The notes under the pieces: generated by a model
What the model saw: only the letters and a program-made list of their open reading frames with translations
Database searches by the model: none
Told to the model about the DNA's origin: nothing
Assembly (NCBI GenBank): GCA_037176725.1
Contig: JAZBRS010000077.1
Span: 7,192,001-7,256,000, forward strand
Direction of reading: 5' to 3'
DNA length: 64,000 nucleotides
DNA from: Posidonia oceanica
Taxonomy: Eukaryota > Streptophyta > Magnoliopsida > Alismatales > Posidoniaceae
In this document: piece by piece, positions 58,712-64,000 of the stretch
How positions within the stretch are numbered: position 1 is the stretch's first letter
Layout: every line of letters begins with the position of its first letter
Translations under genes and position numbers: made by a program

Positions 58712-58919
58712 TTTTGAGGGAAAATGCATGCTTTGAATGCCTAAGTGCCATGGATGCCTAATTAGATGCTCAAAGGTGTGCTCTAAGTGTTGAAATGCAT
58801 GCAAGGAATTAAACGTGCTATTTAAGTGCTCAGCAGCGCTGTCTGTGTTCTGAACTAGGCGAACCCTGGTTCATGACAACTCCAGATAGTAAGCATCACT
58901 GCCCTAATGCAAATGCAAG

Positions 58920-59440
58920 CGATTAAAACAAAACACCGATAAAACCACACAATGCAGGGGTACGACAAGCATAGGGGAAAGCAAATCCGGACAAAAAACA
59001 AGCGATGCAAGCGTGAAAGCAAAACATCGGTTAAAACCACGCAATGCAGGGGTGCGACAAGCAAAGGGGAAAGCAAATCCGGGTGGAAAACAAGCGATGC
59101 AAACGTGAAAGCAAAACATCGAAAAAGCCACGCAATGCAGGGGTACGACAAGCAAAGAGGAAAGCAAATCCAGGCGGAAAACAAGCGATGCAAACGTGAA
59201 AGCAAAACATCGGAAAAGCCACGCAATGCAGGGGTACGACAAGCAATTGGGAAAGCAAATCCGGGCCGAAAACAAGCGATGCAAATGCGAAAGCAAAACA
59301 TCGGAAAAGCCACGCAATGCAACGGTACGACAAGCAAAGGGGAAAGCAAATCCAGGCGGAAAACATGCGATGCAAACGTGAAAGCAAAACATCGGAAAAG
59401 CCACACAATGCAGGGGTATGACAAGCAAAGGGGAAGATTA
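58920..59440 (-). repeat. LTR C internal 91-bp tandem repeat (about 5.5 copies)
   Basis: The landmark AATGCAGGGGTACGACAAGC recurs at 58951, 59043, 59134, 59225, 59316 and 59407 (92, 91, 91, 91, 91 bp). It occupies the LTR position of the 30-bp array of LTR A but has a different unit. Both strands stay partly open; not coding. Confidence 0.95.
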
Positions 59441-59561
59441 GACGACATAACGGGCATCAACCGGGCAGTTAGGGCCGCTAGCCCGAATGCAAAGGAGAGA
59501 CAAGCGATGTGAGTGTGAAAACAAACACCGGATAAGAACCGCGCGATGCAGGTGTGAAGAC

Positions 59562-59886
59562 CTACAAAGGGGAAAGAAAGCAAGTGGAAGGATCACCACT
59601 ATCCTGTGATTGTTTCCCACTAAACCATCCCACGATGTGTCTCGCATGCTGCCCAAAGCTCGCGATGCGATCGGATCGTGGAAAAGGGGAAAGAAGGCCG
59701 CGATCAGTAGTGTATTTGAGGGAAAACTCAACCCAAAGACACTAAGAAGACGCGAAAAGAGGAGGTAGAGAAGATAGGCAAGAGGGGAAGCCCTAATCTA
59801 CATGCACGGAAAACAAGGTACGAAAATAGTGCATGCAGTGCAAATGACAGGCAACAAATGATATGCAATGATTCAGATGGACTTAC
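59562..59886 (-). other. LTR C candidate intron 2 (325 bp)
   Basis: Minus strand: CCAAG|GTAAGT at the left edge (first intron base 59886) and CCCCTTTGTAG|G at the right edge (AG at 59563-59562). It is homologous to 3893-4219 in LTR A and 11745-12070 in LTR B. Confidence 0.45.
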
Positions 59887-60061
59887 CTTGGAGATTTGAG
59901 GCCTGATCTGAGATAACCTTGGCCAGCATGAAAGTCCGCTCCACCAGGATGATCCAGGTAGCTTGGTCGCGAAGATCCGACGGTCCGATCGGAAGTTATC
60001 CAGGCTTCAAGTTAGAAGACCCAAGGGCCAGAAAAGATAGGGGCCTAAGTGCAAATAGTCT

Positions 60062-61795
60062 CTAAGGGTGTGCAATGCAAGATGTGTGCATGCAAAAGTG
60101 CTAAGGATGCTGATAGCTGCCTAAACAGGTGTCTAGGTGCAATGTGCAAAGATGTGTGTGCGATATGTGTGTAAAAATGCAAGTATAGGGACCTATGTGC
60201 AAATAGGGAAAAGTGCAGGGGCTTATGTGCAAAACATGGCAAAATGCAGTGCAAACATGATAAGTGCAGGCAGGGATGCAAGTGCAGCAATGGGTGGGGC
60301 CAACAGGGGCCATATGCAACAAAAATACAAGGCAAACATGCAATTGGTCAATAAAGGACCTAAACGTAATTTTTGAAAACTTATGGGCTAAAACGCAAAG
60401 CCAGCAAACAGGCGCAAATCCCAAAAAGAAAACCAATAGGGGATCCTCATGCAACTTTGGAAAAGCTTGGACAGGAAAAACAAAGCCAAGAAGCATTTAA
60501 AAACCACAAAAGATGGTCCTAGGGACCCATGTGCAATTTTCAGGAAAACCATGACTAAACAGCAAATCCAGAAAAAAACAAGCGTGCACAGCCACAGTGA
60601 TGTTCAAAAACCTGGGTGCAACCTAAACAGGCCTCTAGGCTTGAAAGCAAAGTCAGAAGAAAACCACATGGAAGCCACATAGCATTGGAAGGATCTACAT
60701 GCAATGTTCTAAAAAAGCTAAGGGCTTAACTGCAAGACAAAACAAAAACCTGAGGGGCATTTTGAAGCTCAGAAGGACCTGGATGCAAATAACAGAAACC
60801 TCTGGACCAAACAGCAAGTCCAAAGAAAGCAAACACATGCCATAGTTGATGTGCAAAGGGCCTAAATGCAATTAAAATAAAATCCAGGACTTAAAAACAA
60901 GAAAACACAAGACACAACATATTTCCAAGGACTGAAATGCAATAAACGAAACATGCTGGGGTTTTATGCAATGCAATAATGTTCTAAATGTTGAATTAAA
61001 TCAAATCTAACAATCAGAGGACCCAGATGTATTTTAAGAAACTTAAGGACCCAGATGCAAAACAACAGAGAAAAAAACAGAAGAGGATTCACAGTTGTTG
61101 GACCAAAAAGTAATTTAAAAGAACCTGCAAACAATTTGTGCAATGCAATATGATAAGAAAAAGAAATTAAATGCTTCATTCAACTGTGGAGGACCAGAAT
61201 GCAAATATGTTAAACACAAGGGCCTGGATGCAAAAGGCCAAAACTACAGCAGTTTAGAGGGACTAGAAAGCAAATAAACAAAGCTGTAGTATTTTTCATT
61301 AATGCAATATAGTTAAATGAAGGATTAAATGAAACATCAATTGAGACAGGATTAAGTTGCAGATAAAATAAACATGAGGGCTAAGCTGCAAATAACCCAA
61401 ACAAACACATGTTCATTAACACAGCAGAGGACCCATACGCAAATAGGCAGAACATCAGGGGGCAAACAGCAATATGGCATGGTTTCAGAATGAAAATAAA
61501 ATAGCTAACTATATGCAAGTACAGTACTTTAAATAAATAAAGGACTAACAAGTAAATAGAATAAACTAACGTACTTTATCGTAATGTAAATGAAAAAAAT
61601 AAAAACGCATGCGAGCTACAGTATCATGCAGAGAGGAAAACAGACGCGGCGGAGCTCCACTCACGCCGGTGTCGTCGCCAGGGAAGAAGGAGAGGTCCGG
61701 CGACCTCTGGAAACGCACACAGGCAGCAAAAAAGGAAAGTAAAGGGCCAGTAAGCAAGAGGGGGTTCAGGCGAACCCCTCAGACGAAGAAGTTAC
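60062..61795 (-). other. LTR C candidate intron 1 (about 1.7 kb quasi-repeats)
   Basis: Minus strand: CTCAG|GTAACT (first intron base 61795) to GCACACCCTTAG (AG at 60063-60062). The body is T-rich on the minus strand, with many TTTTGCATNTAGGTCC-like motifs. The segment between the two candidate introns, 60061-59887, is 175 nt. Confidence 0.4.
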
Positions 61796-63329
61796 CTGAG
61801 GCACTGTCCGGAGCGGGCTGACGACGCGGAGATCGTTGGAGCTCCAAGGTAGAGGTGGGGAGCACTGCTGGAGCAGTTGTAGAGCTCGGCGAAGGCCCCG
61901 ACGTGCTCCTGGGATCGGCGTAGTGCTTCTTGGATGGCAAAGGAGCAGCTGTGCAGCGTCGGGTCTGGAGGAGGTTTTCGCTCTCCGACGTTGGGTGCAG
62001 AGGGGTCGTCTGGGGGTTCCAAAGCTCTGGAAGTGGTGGGGAAGCTTGGGATCGCTTGAGGGATCTCTCAGGAAGCTAAGGGTGCCCTCAGTTGGGTGTG
62101 TGGTGGTCTGTGGCGTCCGGAATTGTCTCTGGTTTTGTTGGGTGTCCGAGAGTCAAATGTGAAGGACGGGTTGCTCAGAGCTCGCACGGGCAATTGGCAG
62201 CTACTGGGCACGAGAGGGGACGTGGCTCGAGGTCTGGAGAAGTGGCAGGAGCTTGGGCAACAAAGTCGTTGCTCAAACCAAGATTCTGGGCTGGTGGCAG
62301 TCTCTGTGTGAGGGGAGGAGTTCCGACGGTGGTGACGTGGAGCAAGGGTGTTGCTGTGACCATTGAGTGGGTGGCTTGGTTCGAGGTTGGCCAAGGAAGT
62401 CTTGGAGGACGTCAGGAGGAGTTAATGTGGGTGGATTGGAGAGAATCTAATGAGTGTGATGAGATGTGTTTACTAAGGAAGAGGAGTGGTCTGAGAGGGC
62501 AAGGTGAGGATGGTCTGGGTGAGCTCAGGCTCGTGTGGGAGAGAGGTGAGGTCAGATCTGGGTGAGCTCGGGTCTGTGATGTTCGGGTGTTAGGTCTATG
62601 GTGAGCTTGGGTTCGGTCTGTAGGTGAGTTGGGTTCAGTCTGTAGGTGTGGTTGGGTTCGGTCATGGCTTGCTGGCACAGAGGAGGTGATGGAGGTGGAG
62701 AGAGGGTGGAAGGGATGGCTGTGAGGTGAGGTTGGCCAAAGATGACGGAGGGTGTCAGGTGGATTTGAAAACGGAGGGAGTGGCAGCTGGCTGTGGGAGA
62801 AAAGGAGAAGAAAGGAGTGGGAAGAAAAGGAAAAAAAGAAAGAAGGAGAGGAGGGAAAGTGAAAATTGAGAGGAGGCTATGGACTGGATCGTGAGGAGGA
62901 GGAAAAAAAGAAAAAAAGGAAAATGATGGAGTGGGCTGGGCTGTAGGAATAGGAAGGAAAAGAAAGAAAAGAAAGAAAGAAAGAAGGAAAGAATGGAGGA
63001 AAGAGAGAGAGAGGATAAAGAGGAGAGAGAAGAAGAAAAAAAAGGATAATTAGAGGAGAAGACTTGTGGTTTTGAGTTTTGTTTTAATTGTTTCTTAAGT
63101 TTTCTTTTAATCAGGATTTTAAGGTTTTTAATTGTTTTTGAAGGATGGTTTTGCTTGGTTTTTTAGTTAAGTATTTTCTATGATTTTTGTTTTGATTTTT
63201 CTAAGTTTTGTTTTGATTGTTTTCTAGGTTTTGTTTTGATTCTTTTCTAGGTTTGCTACTTAGGTTTTTTAATTAGGTTTTTCTTGGTTTTTTTATTAAG
63301 CTTTTCTAGGTTTTTTTAATTAGGTTTTG

Positions 63330-63715
63330 ATGTGGTTTTCTGGATTAGGGTTTAGGGTTTTGGGTTTTAGGGTTTGGTTTTGAGTGGGATTTAGGGTTTG
63401 AAATGGGTTTAGGGTTTAGGTTTTGGAATGGGTGTAAGTTTAGGGTTTTGGAGTGGACTAGGGTTTAGGGTTTTAGGGTTTTGAATGGGTTTTGGTGTGG
63501 ATTTGGTTGTTAGGGTTTAGGGTTTAATGGTTTTGGGTTTTGGAGTGGATTAGGGTTTAGGGTTTTAGGGTTTTGAATGGGTTTTGGTGTGGATTTGGTT
63601 GTTAGGGTTTAGGGTTTAAGTTTTGGAATGGGTTTTAGATTTGGTTTTGGTTGTTAGGGTTTAGGGTTTGATGGTTTTGGGTTTTGGAGTGGATTAGGGT
63701 TTAGGGTTTAGGGTG
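63330..63715 (-). repeat. Telomere-like TTTAGGG-rich stretch in LTR C
   Basis: The plus strand has many short runs of TTTAGGG and its variants, mixed with GGTTTTGG and GGATTAGGG. Plant telomeres are made of TTTAGGG, but here the copies are irregular and interspersed within a longer pattern of about 90-130 bp that repeats partly. It sits at the place where LTRs A and B have an A-rich AACCCTAA-bearing stretch, so it is LTR sequence and not a chromosome end. Confidence 0.75.
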
Positions 63716-64000
63716 GGGAAAGGAAAAGAAAGAAAGAAAGAAAGAAGAAAAGAAATTAAAGATCAAATAACATGGGACAAAATAACATAAAATATGGATA
63801 AAATAAAGGGAAGATAGGAGAATGGGGTGGGCCCATTGGAAAGCAAGAAAAGAGGAAAGAAAGAGAGGAAAAGAAGGAGAAAGAGAAGGAGGATAAGGAG
63901 GAGAGAGAAAAGAATTATCAAGAGAGAGAAAAATGATAATCGGGAGAGAGAAATGGATAATCAGAAGAGAAAGAAAGTGAAAGGCTTGGGTTTGGAGGGG

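Larger units (their letters stand above)
44792..64000 (-). mobile_element. Element C: decayed Tat/Ogre-type element, minus strand, 3' side in the array
   Basis: It reads right to left: 5' LTR (58296 to beyond 64000), PBS, leader, gag-pro-pol (57300-48531), spacer, mobile-domain ORF (46835-45634), hairpin block and hairpin repeats, then the 81-bp array. Its 3' LTR would lie to the left of LTR A, outside the window. Proteins are clearly homologous to those of B throughout, but at least nine nonsense codons and several frameshifts break them. LTR C differs strongly from LTRs A and B except in short islands, so C is a different subfamily and the oldest of the three. Ownership of the array is inferred from position and from matching hairpins at 44800-45040. 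Confidence 0.85.
58296..64000 (-). mobile_element. 5' LTR of element C, cut by the window end
   Basis: The LTR 3' end (ATCGCTACA on the minus strand) is at 58296. The landmark pyrimidine block of the LTR start region is seen at about 63890-63990, so some 400 bp probably lie beyond the window. The order matches LTRs A and B: conserved island, tandem repeats, intron-like segments, quasi-repeats, GC-rich part (61600-62700), purine-rich on plus (62800-63060), then an A-rich/telomere-like part. Recognisable similarity to A and B is limited to islands and splice-like blocks. Confidence 0.88.

Noticed and set aside
63330..63715. Chromosome end (true telomere)
   Set aside because: Repeats are irregular, inside an LTR, and are followed by ordinary LTR sequence to the window end.

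Overview
Plant nuclear DNA, almost certainly from a flowering plant with a repeat-rich genome; the species cannot be named from this sequence. No host gene, tRNA or rRNA gene was found. Essentially the whole window is nested Ty3/gypsy LTR retrotransposons of the Tat/Ogre type. The evidence is LTRs of about 5.8 kb starting TGTTGACACC and ending CTACA, a primer binding site TGGCGACTCCGCTGGGGA (tRNA-Arg type), a very long gag-pro-pol frame with a decayed canonical RNase H followed by a second, archaeal-type RNase H, and hypervariable tandem repeats in the 3' untranslated region. Layout: (A) 1-5480 is a plus-strand LTR lacking about 100 bp at its left end, either a 3' LTR or a solo LTR. (Array) 5481-7301 and 35483-44791 are two parts of one array of an 81-bp unit, about 137 units, split by element B. 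(B) 7302-35482 is a complete plus-strand element of 28.2 kb flanked by the target duplication CAAGC. It has a 5' LTR 7302-13113, PBS 13115-13132, gag-pro-pol 14445-23222 in one frame with three TAG codons, a plant-mobile-domain-like ORF 24702-25903, about 3.7 kb of 3' UTR tandem repeats, a polypurine tract, and a 3' LTR 29689-35482. (C) 44792-64000 is a minus-strand, older and more decayed relative. It has its 5' LTR at 58296-64000 (cut by the window end), PBS 58277-58294, gag-pro-pol 57300-48531, a mobile-domain-like ORF 46835-45634, and a hairpin-repeat 3' UTR that runs into the 81-bp array. I infer that the array is C's amplified 3' UTR and that A and B landed in it later. How the parts relate: B and C share one architecture (leader, gag-pro-pol, purine-rich spacer, mobile-domain ORF, a conserved hairpin block, then hairpin arrays, then polypurine tract and LTR), but the 3' repeats have turned over completely in primary sequence. 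The repeats keep a palindromic stem (GATAGG/CCTATC, GATAAG/CTTATC, GATAG/CTATC, GACAG/CTGTC, GGTAG/CTACC) around unrelated loops. These compensated stem changes are the most unusual signal in the window. A second candidate novelty is a pair of intron-like segments inside all three LTRs, with matching splice-site positions around a segment of 176, 176 and 175 nt. Both B and C look unable to move on their own: B has three nonsense codons plus Asp-to-Asn changes in the second RNase H and integrase active sites, and C has many nonsense codons and several frameshifts. All positions, alignments and counts were made by eye.
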